A stretch of 38,237 nucleotides of DNA from Verrucomicrobiaceae bacterium (lineage in GTDB: Bacteria; Verrucomicrobiota; Verrucomicrobiia; Verrucomicrobiales; Verrucomicrobiaceae). The position numbers and the translations under genes were made by a program. Shown here in pieces: positions 25,201 to 34,900 of the stretch. Numbering within the stretch: the stretch's first letter is position 1; every line of letters starts with the position of its first letter. The stretch spans positions 1 through 38,237 of the forward strand of contig JARXAL010000082.1 of assembly GCA_029865835.1 (NCBI GenBank). Reading direction: 5' to 3'. The notes under the pieces were generated by a model, which was not told the DNA's origin, searched no databases, and worked only from the letters and a program-made list of their open reading frames with translations.

Positions 25201-28200
25201 CCAATCACATACATTGCCAATCTGGAAAAAGCCTTCACACCATCGGCATCCTGGGTGGTCACCGTGACAAAGTAGCTTCCGCCGCGAGTCGGCGTGAAGG
25301 TGTATGCCGAGGGTTTGCCGGAAATGGACACACTCTCACGTTTTTCTTCCTTCAACACCACGGTGGTCTCAGTCGATATGGCACCTCCGGCAGTTTCCAC
25401 CTTTACCGTTTGGTAATCCTGACGCTCCACCACGACTTCCGCAGTAACTGCTGCCGAAGTTGGCTTTCCATCTCCATCCAAAACCGCCAACTCAAGGCGC
25501 ACCGCTTCTCCCGCTCGCCCGAATCCCTCCGACTCACGAATGCCTGGCAAAACCTTGGCTCCAGGTACTCGTAACGTGGCGTGGCTGCTGAGAGTTTGTT
25601 GATTTAGGTCCGTCAGATCAGTGCTGATCTCGATGAGCTGAGGAAAAGCCGACCGATGTGGCGGCGGCATAGGCAATGGAAGCACAGCCGTGCCATCATC
25701 AGACAGCATCAAATCACCACTGACAAACCAATCACTCCCATCGTCTTCTGAATAGGAAGGTTGGCCGTCACCGTAACCAGCCCAGCCTGGGGCAGCGCCA
25801 AAGTGGTAGTCGCTAAACTCGTCAGGTGGTTCAAAGCCTGGAACACTCGATGCACTCCATTCGATCTCAGCCTGACTGAGCGGTTTTCCCATGTAATATC
25901 GGGCTGTCAGCGGGACTTGAATGCGATCCTTTTCAATACTGGCGTTTGCGGTTTGAATCTCAACTTCAAAGGTATTTGGCCGATAGTCATCCACTCGGAA
26001 GTAGTGGTATCCACCACTCTCTTCATCCTGTTCACCCGGGCTATCGTCGCCATGAGAAAACTCGATATTTAGACTGTAGCTGCCCAGAGGACCCTCTGGT
26101 AATTTAAGCTCAGTCGCGTAGCTGCCATTCGCCGCAAAGGTGATCTCCTCATCCCTAATGAGACGGTAGCGCGCATCTCGGAACTTTAGCCGCGCCTTGC
26201 GTTCTTGACCCTCTAATGTCAGGGAATCCCCCGCCTGAAGGCGCGTCATTGCTTTCAGATACATCGTGTCGCCAGGACGATACAGGTCACGATCTGAAAA
26301 GATGAATGTTTTGCGGCTCGGCTGCCAAACATTTCGCCAGGAACGATCAATCTCATAACCGTAAACATTCCAAAGCTCAGACCCACTTCCTAAGGTGTCG
26401 AGCACTGCACAATCCTGACCCAGCTCCGCCAGAGCAAAAACAGCTTCGTTGGAAGCAATCCGAGCGATTCCGTTGGCATCCGTCTCACCATGCCCCAACA
26501 ACTTCCGATCCCGATCAAGCAAGGTCACGCGTGCCCCCGCCGCAGGTGCTCCTGTTTCCAGATGGGTCACAAAGAGGAGTTGGTCTTTGCCGGATGCCTT
26601 CATCATGAGACCCAAGTCGGTGCTTTCAACGAGGGTCTGCGTGATGATTCGCTTGTCCTCAAGCCCTTCCATCGCAAAACCCTCAAACTCTAGGAACACA
26701 GCTCCCGCCCCGCCAGTATCGCTGAGCAACTCTCGCCAGTTGAGCTGAATGACCTCAGACTGATCAAGCGGCTTGTTGAACTGAAATTCTCGGTCAAGCA
26801 TCCAGTCGCCCGGATACTTCTCAATCGACTCTGGCTTAAAGGCCCTGCGTTTCTCAAGCTTCCGCTCAAAGGCATTGTCGTAGCCACGATAAAGCTCTCG
26901 CGCCTCCAACAACTGTGGACCATTCAGGCGTTTTGCACGAACCCGTACATGCGTCACGTTAGCTGCAGTGACTTCAAAAATCCCGGTGCCCCGGGCCAAC
27001 TGACTCCTGGCAAACGCAGGCGCCGAAACGTAAGGCGGATTCGGTTTGAAGGACACAACCTGATCCATCACTGCTTCTTCGAGTGGCAAATCATCCCAAG
27101 CTTCAATCCCGGGCGTGACCGTGATGCGATACTCCGTGCCGAGAACAAACGGACCATGAAGACGCACAGTATCGTCCATCAACTCCAGCCGAGTTCCCTC
27201 CAATTCGGGCATCATCACCACATGCTCAGCCAAACCCGCAAGCACAGCCGCATGCGCCGCTTTAGTCTCCTCTGGCGTTTTCCCAGCATCCTCTGTTTTG
27301 AGCCTCTTATTGAACGCAATATCGATGTGGTAAGGCCGATCAAAGGGCGTGTGTCCAGTGATGGACTCCACGGCAAGCGGCAGCACCGAACCCAATTTGA
27401 CGACCTGATCCCGGCCGAGCGATGCCTGGCCGCTACTGTTCGACAGGGATTTCGAAACGATAAGCTCCCAACTCGCCGCTACCGGCAGCGGGTCCACAGG
27501 CTCCACAAACAGCGCGCTCAGCCGCTTATCCCCTTCGCCTAACTTGGGCTCAACGCCACTGATCGCCTCCGTCCATGTCGCCTGAAGCGAAGAGTAAGTC
27601 ATGCTAAGATCCTTCTTCTCAGCATGCCTCACCCGAGCAGGAACCGATTGCACAGGATCGGTGCTGCGGAACACCATGTGCGTGTTGGCATCAAGCGCAT
27701 TGACTTGATCATTGAACTGGAAAAGCAGCGCCCGCCGCCGGGGGATGTCGTTGGTTCCAAACCATTTGGGGTCCTGATCCAAAATCGCAAAACCCGCCGT
27801 GTTCACTCGATCAAGCAAGTCCGTATCCAGTTTTTTCCCGGTAAGATCCACAAGCCCATCACTAAGCCGGAAGTCATACTCTTGATTGAAGCGTGGCACC
27901 TGTTTGAGTTTGTAAATTCCGCTGCGGGAACTGGTCCACTCAAAAACGCCTTCAAGCGGCGGTTCGATTTTCAAGGGGCTCACTTCCGCAAATTTGCCGA
28001 CAGCCTCCGGCTTGACCATCGGCGTTGGAAAAACCAGCTTGATCGTTGATTCCGGGGCCAAATTCGCCGGCGAAATAGTCATCTCCGCAACCAGCGGCGC
28101 GTCTTCGTTGGACTTCTCTTCTTTCTTGGATTCCGCGCTCAAAGAAACCGCAACCAGTGCTGATATCACCCCCAGGAATCCCAACGCTCTCGTAAACCGC

Positions 28201-28220
28201 ACAAACAATCTTGCTTTCAT
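22275..28220 (-). CDS. Thioester-containing bacterial alpha-2-macroglobulin
   Basis: A 1,981-residue exported protein, longer than E. coli YfhM (about 1,650). A hydrophobic signal (FLGVISALVAVSLSA) starts near residue 14. I use the ATG at 28220; the frame continues to 28376 but without a better start. N-terminal macroglobulin domains include SDRDLYRPGDTMYLKAMTRL. The A2M domain signature is TPLWVASALTDAEGRS and DNLTRYRLMAVVSAG. The thioester motif GCVEQ is intact, with Cys1505, followed by the helical thioester domain and a receptor-binding-like C-terminus. A Pro/Lys-rich linker lies just before the thioester domain (about 1419-1455). These proteins trap attacking proteases covalently. No lipobox is present, so it is probably free in the periplasm or secreted. 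The usual partner, penicillin-binding protein 1C, is absent here. Confidence 0.93.
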   Translation of the reverse strand: MKARLFVRFTRALGFLGVISALVAVSLSAESKKEEKSNEDAPLVAEMTISPANLAPESTIKLVFPTPMVKPEAVGKFAEVSPLKIEPPLEGVFEWTSSRSGIYKLKQVPRFNQEYDFRLSDGLVDLTGKKLDTDLLDRVNTAGFAILDQDPKWFGTNDIPRRRALLFQFNDQVNALDANTHMVFRSTDPVQSVPARVRHAEKKDLSMTYSSLQATWTEAISGVEPKLGEGDKRLSALFVEPVDPLPVAASWELIVSKSLSNSSGQASLGRDQVVKLGSVLPLAVESITGHTPFDRPYHIDIAFNKRLKTEDAGKTPEETKAAHAAVLAGLAEHVVMMPELEGTRLELMDDTVRLHGPFVLGTEYRITVTPGIEAWDDLPLEEAVMDQVVSFKPNPPYVSAPAFARSQLARGTGIFEVTAANVTHVRVRAKRLNGPQLLEARELYRGYDNAFERKLEKRRAFKPESIEKYPGDWMLDREFQFNKPLDQSEVIQLNWRELLSDTGGAGAVFLEFEGFAMEGLEDKRIITQTLVESTDLGLMMKASGKDQLLFVTHLETGAPAAGARVTLLDRDRKLLGHGETDANGIARIASNEAVFALAELGQDCAVLDTLGSGSELWNVYGYEIDRSWRNVWQPSRKTFIFSDRDLYRPGDTMYLKAMTRLQAGDSLTLEGQERKARLKFRDARYRLIRDEEITFAANGSYATELKLPEGPLGSYSLNIEFSHGDDSPGEQDEESGGYHYFRVDDYRPNTFEVEIQTANASIEKDRIQVPLTARYYMGKPLSQAEIEWSASSVPGFEPPDEFSDYHFGAAPGWAGYGDGQPSYSEDDGSDWFVSGDLMLSDDGTAVLPLPMPPPHRSAFPQLIEISTDLTDLNQQTLSSHATLRVPGAKVLPGIRESEGFGRAGEAVRLELAVLDGDGKPTSAAVTAEVVVERQDYQTVKVETAGGAISTETTVVLKEEKRESVSISGKPSAYTFTPTRGGSYFVTVTTQDADGVKAFSRLAMYVIGKGEYPWRIENGVRLTLQPESKEVKPGGEAVIAIQCPIEGTALITVERNRLHQHFVKPYTLDDPIIRVPIGETDSPNVFVSVVVVRGAAASGKNFSLPEYRVGYTEILVPSNSLDLQVVVTPDQPEVLPGSELPISVVVKDSRGVPLPGADVTLFAVDEGVLSLTGFETPNPDGFFHRLFQLTFSNYTSIENLLGEAPEDRVRSNKGFLVGGGGEEGDAPQQTRKNFVATPLWVASALTDAEGRSLSTVKVPDNLTRYRLMAVVSAGAERFGQGSSAFTVNKPLMVEPVVPRFARLGDEVLIKGILHNTTQEKREVELSLQLDAGASFIVEARPFGTAVEVGAEPLKLLRKVTVPAGASVAMVFPVRFEGLGETVWQWTAKSVGAGSSLMDATESRFEVSHPVPELREVRYARVTNPSKPPPAPSAPPVNKGQSKTKSKEKTKPKLAVKAEPQGPLNLLAKVNPEILEAEGAIKVNFTTTRLTEVRDGLDYLLKYPYGCVEQTTSATMPWLALGGFHKLFPQQLDPERSREAIQKGVNRILQMVVEGEGGLAYWPGGSEPNLWGSAYGGLMLLRARDAGAQMPAEVVDGLMEYLAKKLRGLDTETDPYIITDAALSLYTLAKAKRAEPAYHTLLFERRGRLPEAAKLYLSLAMLISDGPEDQVKILLGVGNPGESKEPASLSGSRHWAGDGPNRALRLLAYTHMGLAQSADTIANELWNARNLNGEWGNTYSNAWTLTALAAYERSRQVGSHPISAVIAWADIQETVQLSAEKPLAEIELPLDAKRANAPLTVQVPKDESAWVRTEVRGHPRGREFAGENHGYGITRDYRKVLPDGSTAPADDLRVGDLVRISLGIDIGGGDRYLAIEDSLPSVFEAMNPAFETQSERQDGPFDDYELWFCDHRELHANRALFFTDHAPAKGKFVLHYLARVIAEGDTVAPPAKIEAMYEPSKHGLSPIQRVITLPGGNRKVAEK

Positions 28221-28388
28221 AAATAGGGAAGATTTGACGGCGCACCATCGCAAAACTTCAAACGAAAGCGAGCACAGACAGACGTCTAACAAAAAAGTTT
28301 CCTTGAGTATTCCTGCTAACCCTCGGCTTGACCCCGACTCATTCTTGACGGAGACACTAATCGGTAAAACTCCCATTCACGACGAGAA

Positions 28389-29963
28389 ATGATGAGATAC
28401 TGGATCATCCGTTTGAGCATCATCATCTGGTGCACCCAACTCGTCTCTTGTGCCGTAGCCCCCGCGACCGTTAAACGAATCCGAACGGTTGAAAGAATTT
28501 CAAGTGCTCAGGAACCACTCCAACACCTGCTCACAACAGCGCTCGCTTCGCCCAATTCAGCATCATCCAGCCACGCTCTCGCGCACTTTGTCGAGCGTTG
28601 GAAAACCCAGATCGGAACCTCTGCCGGACAGCTTCAAGGCGATAACGTGACCTATGACATCGAGTTTATCGGTCAGGGCCCGGGTTCTTATCCCCTGAAC
28701 TACTTCGACGAAATCAGCCCGGCTCAAGACTACGTCATCCGCAAACTGGAACACCACATGCGGACCGGGGTTGGGGCTCCGCTTGTTGCACTTCGTGAAA
28801 ATCGGCATCGCGAGCCAATCGAGTCCTGGTTTCCACCCGAAGTCATCTCTCGTCCCTTGACCGCATTAGCCGAAACAGAACCTCTCAATCAAGGCGTGCA
28901 AAAGGTTCGAGTCCGCCTTCTCTGCCCTCTCATCAATCCAACGGTCGTTTGCCATGGCAAATCCTTTCCCTTGGCCGCCGATTTCTCCGTCCCCTGGGCC
29001 GCAACCCTCGCCCGCTCGGGAAAGCTAAACCAGTCTCGCGTCCTCGACATGCTGCGCCGCATGCCAAGCCGTCAACCTCGACTCTATCTAATGGAACCTT
29101 ATGATCCCAAACGAGAGCCCTTGATCATGATTCATGGCTTGCTATCCACGCCACTCGCCTGGGCAGAAACCAGCAACAGCTTGTGGGCGGACGATGCGAT
29201 CCGCCAGCGTTACCAAATCTGGCACTACCACTACAATACCTCCGCCCCTGCCCTCTACTCCGCACGCATTTTGCGCAGTCAGATCAAGGAACTCCGCGCA
29301 ATTCTTGACCCCAATGGCAACGACCCCGCGTCACGCAGGACCACCCTGCTCACCCACAGCATGGGCGGCCTAGTCGGCAAGGCTCTTGTGGTCCGACCAG
29401 GCAATGTCTTTTGGAATGCTGCTTTCAAAGTGCCCCACGAAACTCTCAAACTGTCCAAAGAAGACCACGCCAGCCTTCGAGAAGCCTTCGAATGGGAGCC
29501 AATCAGCTCCGTTCATCGCATCATCTTCGTCGCTGTCCCTCATCGCGGCAGCGACTTTGCCGATAACTGGGTGGGTCGAATCGGAACCTGGATCACCGCC
29601 CCCCCTGTCGGTTTCCAGACCTTTTACGAACGCATCTCCAAGTCCAATCCCGACGTTTTCACTGAAGCCTACGAGCAACTGGGCAGCGGGCGCCTCGATA
29701 GTGTCAGCTCCCTCTCTCCACGGCAACCCACCCTAAAGATCCTGGCAGATTTGCCATTCGGACAGCCCATCAGCGCCCACAGCATCATCGGCGACCGAGG
29801 CAAGGCTGGTCCTCTTGAGTTGAGCAGCGACGGCATCGTCCCCTACCACAGCAGCCACATTAAAGAGGCAGTGTCCGAAGTCATCGTTCCTGCAGGACAC
29901 AGCGCCTTTCGCCATCCCTCCGCGATGGAGGAAATTCAACGTGTGCTGCGACTCACCCCTTAG
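28389..29963 (+). CDS. Lipoprotein alpha/beta hydrolase (lipase/PGAP1-like)
   Basis: A 524-residue lipoprotein with lipobox LVSC and Cys21 as the acylated residue (MMRYWIIRLSIIIWCTQLVSC). The hydrolase domain covers about 240-520. The oxyanion region is LIMIHGLLSTPLAW. The nucleophile is Ser324 in THSMGG, a GxSxG elbow with Thr in place of the first Gly. The Asp is in LSSDGIVPYHSSH and the His in PAGHSAFRHPS. The 200 residues before it are of unknown function. It probably hydrolyses a lipid or ester at the membrane. It diverges from the alpha-2-macroglobulin across 168 bases, so the two could be co-regulated in envelope defence or maintenance. Confidence 0.85.
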   Translation: MMRYWIIRLSIIIWCTQLVSCAVAPATVKRIRTVERISSAQEPLQHLLTTALASPNSASSSHALAHFVERWKTQIGTSAGQLQGDNVTYDIEFIGQGPGSYPLNYFDEISPAQDYVIRKLEHHMRTGVGAPLVALRENRHREPIESWFPPEVISRPLTALAETEPLNQGVQKVRVRLLCPLINPTVVCHGKSFPLAADFSVPWAATLARSGKLNQSRVLDMLRRMPSRQPRLYLMEPYDPKREPLIMIHGLLSTPLAWAETSNSLWADDAIRQRYQIWHYHYNTSAPALYSARILRSQIKELRAILDPNGNDPASRRTTLLTHSMGGLVGKALVVRPGNVFWNAAFKVPHETLKLSKEDHASLREAFEWEPISSVHRIIFVAVPHRGSDFADNWVGRIGTWITAPPVGFQTFYERISKSNPDVFTEAYEQLGSGRLDSVSSLSPRQPTLKILADLPFGQPISAHSIIGDRGKAGPLELSSDGIVPYHSSHIKEAVSEVIVPAGHSAFRHPSAMEEIQRVLRLTP

Positions 29964-29969
29964 GCCAAC

Positions 29970-30824
29970 TCATTTCCAAGCTTGCGCAATCTGCCTCGAG
30001 CTCCCCAAACCCTCCACACCGAGTTCCACCACATCCCCTGGCTTCAAAAACTTCGGCGGCTTGAAGCCCAGGCCCACTCCCGGTGGCGTTCCCGTAGTGA
30101 TCACGTCCCCAGGCAGCAAAGTCATAAACTGACTCACATAACTCACCAGCGTGCGCACCCCAAAAATCATCTGCTGCGTGCTGCTATTCTGAATCAACTC
30201 ACCATTCAACTTCAACCAAAGCTTCAAATCCTGTGGATCCGGAATCTCGTCCGTCGTGGCGATAAATGGCCCAATCGGAGCAAATGTATCGCAACTCTTT
30301 CCCTTTACCCACTGACCGCCTCGCTCCAACTGCCACTCGCGCTCGCTGTAGTCGTTGTGCAAGACGTACCCCGCGACGTGTTCCAATGCCCGCTCTTCCG
30401 AGACGTGGGACGCTTTTTTACCAATCACAAAGGCTAATTCCACCTCCCAATCCGTTTTCACCGAGTTCTTCGGAATCACAATCGGATCATTGGGTCCCAC
30501 GATCGCACTCGTCGCTTTAAAAAAGAGAATCGGCTCCTTTGGAATCTCCGCCCCGGACTCCTTGGCATGGTCCGCATAATTCAAACCAATGCATACGATC
30601 TTGCTAGGCCTCGCCAGCGGCGGTCCAAGCCTCACAGATTCATCTACCGTCGGAGCCGTCGCCTCATTGGCAGCAGCCCAGGTTGCCAATCGTTCCAAAC
30701 CATCTCCCCCAAAGAAGGCCTCGTCATAGTCCTGACCAAAGTCAGAGACATCAATACGACGGCCGTCTTCAAGCAGAAGACCGGGCTTCTCTTGTCCTGG
30801 GTTGCCAAAGCGAATGAGTTTCAT
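29970..30824 (-). CDS. Fumarylacetoacetate hydrolase-family protein (possible 2,4-diketo-3-deoxy-sugar-acid hydrolase)
   Basis: A 284-residue cytoplasmic enzyme with a short N-terminal domain (1-70) and the FAH domain from about 75: KIVCIGLNYADHAKESG, FFKATSAIVG, metal-binding Glu127 and Glu129 in TDWEVELAFVIG, and Asp158 in HNDYSERE. GVRTLVSYVSQFMTLLPGD and TTGTPPGVGLG complete the signature. Family members cleave C-C bonds of acylpyruvates. The close relatives with this length are often hydrolases of 2,4-diketo-3-deoxy-L-fuconate or L-rhamnonate, or ureidoglycolate-lyase-like proteins. The upstream SDR, 46 bases away on the same strand, fits the fuconate/rhamnonate role. It is convergent with the lipoprotein hydrolase, 6 bases apart. 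Confidence 0.85.
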   Translation of the reverse strand: MKLIRFGNPGQEKPGLLLEDGRRIDVSDFGQDYDEAFFGGDGLERLATWAAANEATAPTVDESVRLGPPLARPSKIVCIGLNYADHAKESGAEIPKEPILFFKATSAIVGPNDPIVIPKNSVKTDWEVELAFVIGKKASHVSEERALEHVAGYVLHNDYSEREWQLERGGQWVKGKSCDTFAPIGPFIATTDEIPDPQDLKLWLKLNGELIQNSSTQQMIFGVRTLVSYVSQFMTLLPGDVITTGTPPGVGLGFKPPKFLKPGDVVELGVEGLGSSRQIAQAWK

Positions 30825-30870
30825 ATCAAAAAAGGAACGGTGCTTAAAGTTGCATGTCGGATGGCGAATA

Positions 30871-31656
30871 TCACTCTACGCTGCCTTCGTAGTTCGGATA
30901 ACGACCAATAATCGGATACTGTTCCAACTCCGCCACAGTGCCAGAGATCGGCCGGCTTTCATGCCCCACCCAATAGACCGACGCCCCGGCAACCTCCTCT
31001 GGTGTCGTCAATCGCCCCGCAGGTGCCGCATACGCAGGCACATGATCCGGCCAATCCGCCGGCAACCCATCCCCCATTTTCACCTGATACTCGTTCTCCG
31101 TGAGCGTCCAACCCACATTCAATTGGTTGAATCGCACCCCATCCGTGCCCAGCGCATCCGCCAAATTCCGCGTCATCGTCATTAACGCTCCCTTGGACAT
31201 CGAATACGCCAGCAAATTCGCCTGCCCGCAATGCGCCAACACCGACCCAATGTTTAACACACACCCCCGCACCTCCTTCAGCGCAGGCAAAAGCGCACGA
31301 ATCAAAAGCATCGGTGCCCGAGCATTCACCGCAAGAATTCGATCAAAAAAAGCCGCATCCGTGTCCTGAATCCGCGCCCTCGTCGTCAAAGCCGCATTAT
31401 TCACCAAACAATCGATCCGACCAAAGGCCGCCAGCGCATCCTTCGCCAATTGCTCTGGATACGAAGCATCCGCCAAATCACCCTGACAAAAAGCCGCGTT
31501 CCCCTCTCCCAAGGAATCCCGCAAAGCCTGCCCGCGAACCGCATCCCGCCCATGAAGGACCACCTTCGCCCCTTCCTGCACAAATCGCCGTGCCATATGC
31601 TCCCCGATGCCAGTCGTGCTTCCGGTGATTAGAATGATTTGGTCTCGCAATCGCAT
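30871..31656 (-). CDS. Short-chain dehydrogenase/reductase
   Basis: A 261-residue classical SDR. Cofactor loop TGSTTGIG begins at residue 11, the NNAA motif is at 86-89, and the catalytic Ser138, Tyr151 and Lys155 are in NIGSVLAHCG and YSMSK. LNVGWTLTENE replaces the usual PG motif after the active site. It probably oxidises a hydroxyl of a sugar acid with NAD(P). Paired with the FAH-family gene, it could be a 2-keto-3-deoxy-L-fuconate or rhamnonate 4-dehydrogenase, which would supply the diketo substrate of the hydrolase. That role is inferred from the pairing only. The start codon ATG at 31656 is followed directly by the family N-terminus. Confidence 0.9.
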   Translation of the reverse strand: MRLRDQIILITGSTTGIGEHMARRFVQEGAKVVLHGRDAVRGQALRDSLGEGNAAFCQGDLADASYPEQLAKDALAAFGRIDCLVNNAALTTRARIQDTDAAFFDRILAVNARAPMLLIRALLPALKEVRGCVLNIGSVLAHCGQANLLAYSMSKGALMTMTRNLADALGTDGVRFNQLNVGWTLTENEYQVKMGDGLPADWPDHVPAYAAPAGRLTTPEEVAGASVYWVGHESRPISGTVAELEQYPIIGRYPNYEGSVE

Positions 31657-31856
31657 AACTCAAGTACCCGGTATCGCGGGACCGTGACCCTCGCCAAGAG
31701 TGCCCGCTCGGACAAGCAAAATCTGGCACCGGTTTGCACCCCAACCCACCCTGGACCGCCCAGAACTGGCAGTCGCTAGGGCTCAATCCTCAAATCATTT
31801 CAACTACCGAAATAAAGGGATGCATGAACTAAAAAGATTCCCGTGATACTCGGAAA

Positions 31857-31900
31857 TGATTTGCATTTTTCATAATTTTGATAATTTTAAGGAGATTATT
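31857..31900 (+). promoter_or_regulatory. AT-rich leader and ribosome site of the giant surface protein gene
   Basis: The 44 bases before the ATG are very AT-rich, in contrast to the GC-rich surroundings, and contain the repeated element ATAATTTT (31872-31879 and 31881-31888). AAGGAG at 31889-31894 is a good ribosome site 6 bases before the start. No confident -35/-10 pair could be placed. The rest of the 31657-31900 gap shows nothing recognisable. Confidence 0.5.
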
Positions 31901-34900
31901 ATGGTCGGTGTCAGCTTTTCGGCTTATCCCCATGCGCCCCAGGCACCTTTGATGCCGGGGACGCATCGTGCTTTGGTAGTCACACGCCTGATCCTGTCCT
32001 CGGCACTGATAGCGGCGACTCTCCAGTTCAGCCCCACCGCCCATGCAGGCGTGGCACAGGAGTTTTTTGTGCCGATGCCAGAAGACCAGCTCGCCAATTC
32101 TTTCCGTGGCTTCTACCCCCAGGCTGGCAACACCATCGATAGCGCCATCTCCATCAGCACCATGCAGCCAGGCACCGTAGTCTATTACGATCACTGGGAG
32201 GACGGTTACGAAACAAACCTTGATTCTCCTGCGCAATCCACCACCGAGATTTGGGGAGACAACAATCCCGCCAATGGCATCCCCCCCGGCTCCGCAACCG
32301 ATTCACTAACCGCCGCGTCCGTCATCAAGTTGCGTAACCTCATCGACACCCCAAGGGTGGCCAGCAACGTCACGTTTGATGGCAGGGACAAAATTGGAGT
32401 CACCAAACCCGTCGCTCTGACCCGGATGACCTGGAGCACAGACCCGGGACCCGTTCTTGCAGGTGCCGTTCAAATCCAGTCCACCCTGGAGTATGGCACC
32501 CAACACATCTGCCCGATCGGTGAAAACACTCCGAACACCAGCTACAATGAAGTTTTCGAACGCGTCGAACTCTGCGTCATGGCCGCCGAAAACGGAACTC
32601 AAGTGCAAATCGACAAGGACGCCAACGGTAGCTTCGAGACCACCACCACACTCAATGCCGGCGAAGGGTTTACGGTAGCCGGCATTTTCGTCGGAGCCGT
32701 TGTCAACTCCTCCAAACCCGTGCAGGCCCATCTCATCACCGGCGACGTAGGCGCCACATTTGAAAGCCGCTGGTTCAATCTTTTCCCCAGAGACACCTGG
32801 GGCAGCGAGTACTTCAACCCCGTCAGTTCGGCCTCTCTCGATACACCCGCCAACGTTTTCTTGTTCAACCCGAACAACAACGCCATCACCGTCCAAGTCT
32901 CCACCACCGTAGGCACCACTTCAATCCCCATTGCGGCTCGCAGCACCAACTACTACGAAATGCCTCTCAACTCCGGAGCGCGCTTCTTCACCACAGGTGC
33001 CGTGCCTCCCGTTTTCACCGGCATGGTTGCCATGGACTCAGATCAACCCTCCGGCAGCGGCAACACCTCCTTCGAATGGGGCTTTACCCTCGTGCCAAAA
33101 TCCAGCCTCACCGCCGCCATCAAAGTCGGCTACGGCCCCGGCACCAGCGACGTGCCTCCAACGGAAAACGGTAGCCCAGCTTGGGTCATCGCCGCAAACG
33201 CGACCCGCCTCTACATTGACTACGACGGCGATCTCACCACAGGCCCACTGATAGACCCCAACGGCAATCGCTACAACTACCACGTCGATGTCGCAGCCCT
33301 GCAGTCCACGCGCGTCTACGACAACAACGACAATGACCAGTCCGGCCTCCGCGTCTACGCCGCCGACGGCACCAAAATCACCGCCGCTTGGGGCCAGGAC
33401 TCAAGTATTGCCCTCAGTGGAAACCCCTTCCTCGACCTCGGCTACACGGTCCTCCCTCACCCGCTTTTCTTCGCCGTGAAGACCGGTGCCATCGTTCAAG
33501 ATCTCAATCTCGATGGCGTCGCGGATCGCGATGACATCATCGAATACACCATCGCCGTCACCAACGTCGGAATCATCCCTGTCAATGGCGTGACCATCAA
33601 AGACGTCCTCGTAGGAAACGTCACCTACAACCCCGGTTCCACCACCCTTGAGGGCTCACCCGTCGCGGATAACATTGTCCCACTCGCCGCTACCGTCTTC
33701 CCGATCGACGAAGCAGGACTCTCCCTCGGTAACTTGGGTGTCCGACAAACCAAGACCGTTCGCTTCCGGGTCACCGTTGGATACCAGGGCCCCGGCAGCA
33801 TCGAAATCCGCAACACCGTCATTGTCTCCATCGTCGAGCAGGACACGCCCGACGAAACAGGCGAAGTCACCCCTACACGTCCCACCCCTTGCCCAAACAT
33901 CACCCTCTCCAGCTCCCGCCCATCCACCTCCGTCGCCCTCACTAACCAAGCCTACAGCGCGACCTTCTCCAACAACGGCCGTGACGGCCCCTACACCTAC
34001 CAGATCGCTTCCGGTTCTCTCCCTCCAGGCTTGAACATCACAAATGCAGGGGTTGTTTCCGGCACCCCAACCACCCCGGGCACCTACACCTTCACCCTCA
34101 CCGCCCGCGACATCTACACCTGCCCCGCACAGGGCACCTTCACTATCGTCGTCGCGGATCCGTTAGCACTTTGCCCCTCCGTCTCGGCTCTCCCCCGTGG
34201 CCTTCAAAACACCCCCTACTCCGTCACCATCACTCCTGCTGGCGGAACGGGACCCTACCTCTTCGACATCACCAGTGGCAATCTGCAAAATGGCCTATCC
34301 CTAAACACTTCCACCGGCCAGATCACAGGCACTCCAAGAGTCGCTCAAACACGCTCCTTCGTCATCCGCGTCACCGACTCTCTCGGCACCCCCACCAGCG
34401 TTCCTTACGAACTCGAAGTCGCCTCCACCGCCTCCCTCCTCCTTGCTTCAAAGGGTAGCAACAACGTCCCCATCACCAGCGCTCAAATCCTCCGCTCCGG
34501 CACCACCCCCATCACCCAAACCACCTCCGCCTCCGGTGTCACCCTCGTGACCACCAACACCCTCGAGCTCACCCAACTCAACATCCTCGACCAAGGCGTT
34601 CCCAAAACCCTCGCCGTCGTCAACCGCGGCGGCGGCACCGTCCGCAATGTCAACGTCAGCTCCTCCTCCACCGACTACGGCGTCGTCAATGCGGGCGTCA
34701 AACAATCCCTCGCCAGCCTCGGCATGGAACCCTTCAAACTCCTCGCTGCCAGCACCTCCTCCAACGCCAACCTCAACAACTACATCGACGATGGCCGCGG
34801 CGACACCTTGCCAGACGGCAACTCCGAATACGACATGATGTTCGATCTCCCCTACGACATCGACGACGTCGTCATCATGTCCGAACGCTTCGGCAACTCC

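Noticed and set aside
28328-28367. TTGAC-like hexamers as a sigma-70 promoter for the lipoprotein hydrolase
   Set aside because: No -10 element lies at acceptable spacing from either hexamer.
31657-31856. Second hairpin element like that at 2631-2796
   Set aside because: Comparison of the two halves of this gap gave no consistent pairing.
32306-32896. Minus-strand frames opposite the giant gene (also 34448-35200, 35678-36370 and 36671-37615)
   Set aside because: Gly/Val/Asp/Glu-rich low-complexity translations are the mirror of the C-rich repeat coding strand, not real proteins.
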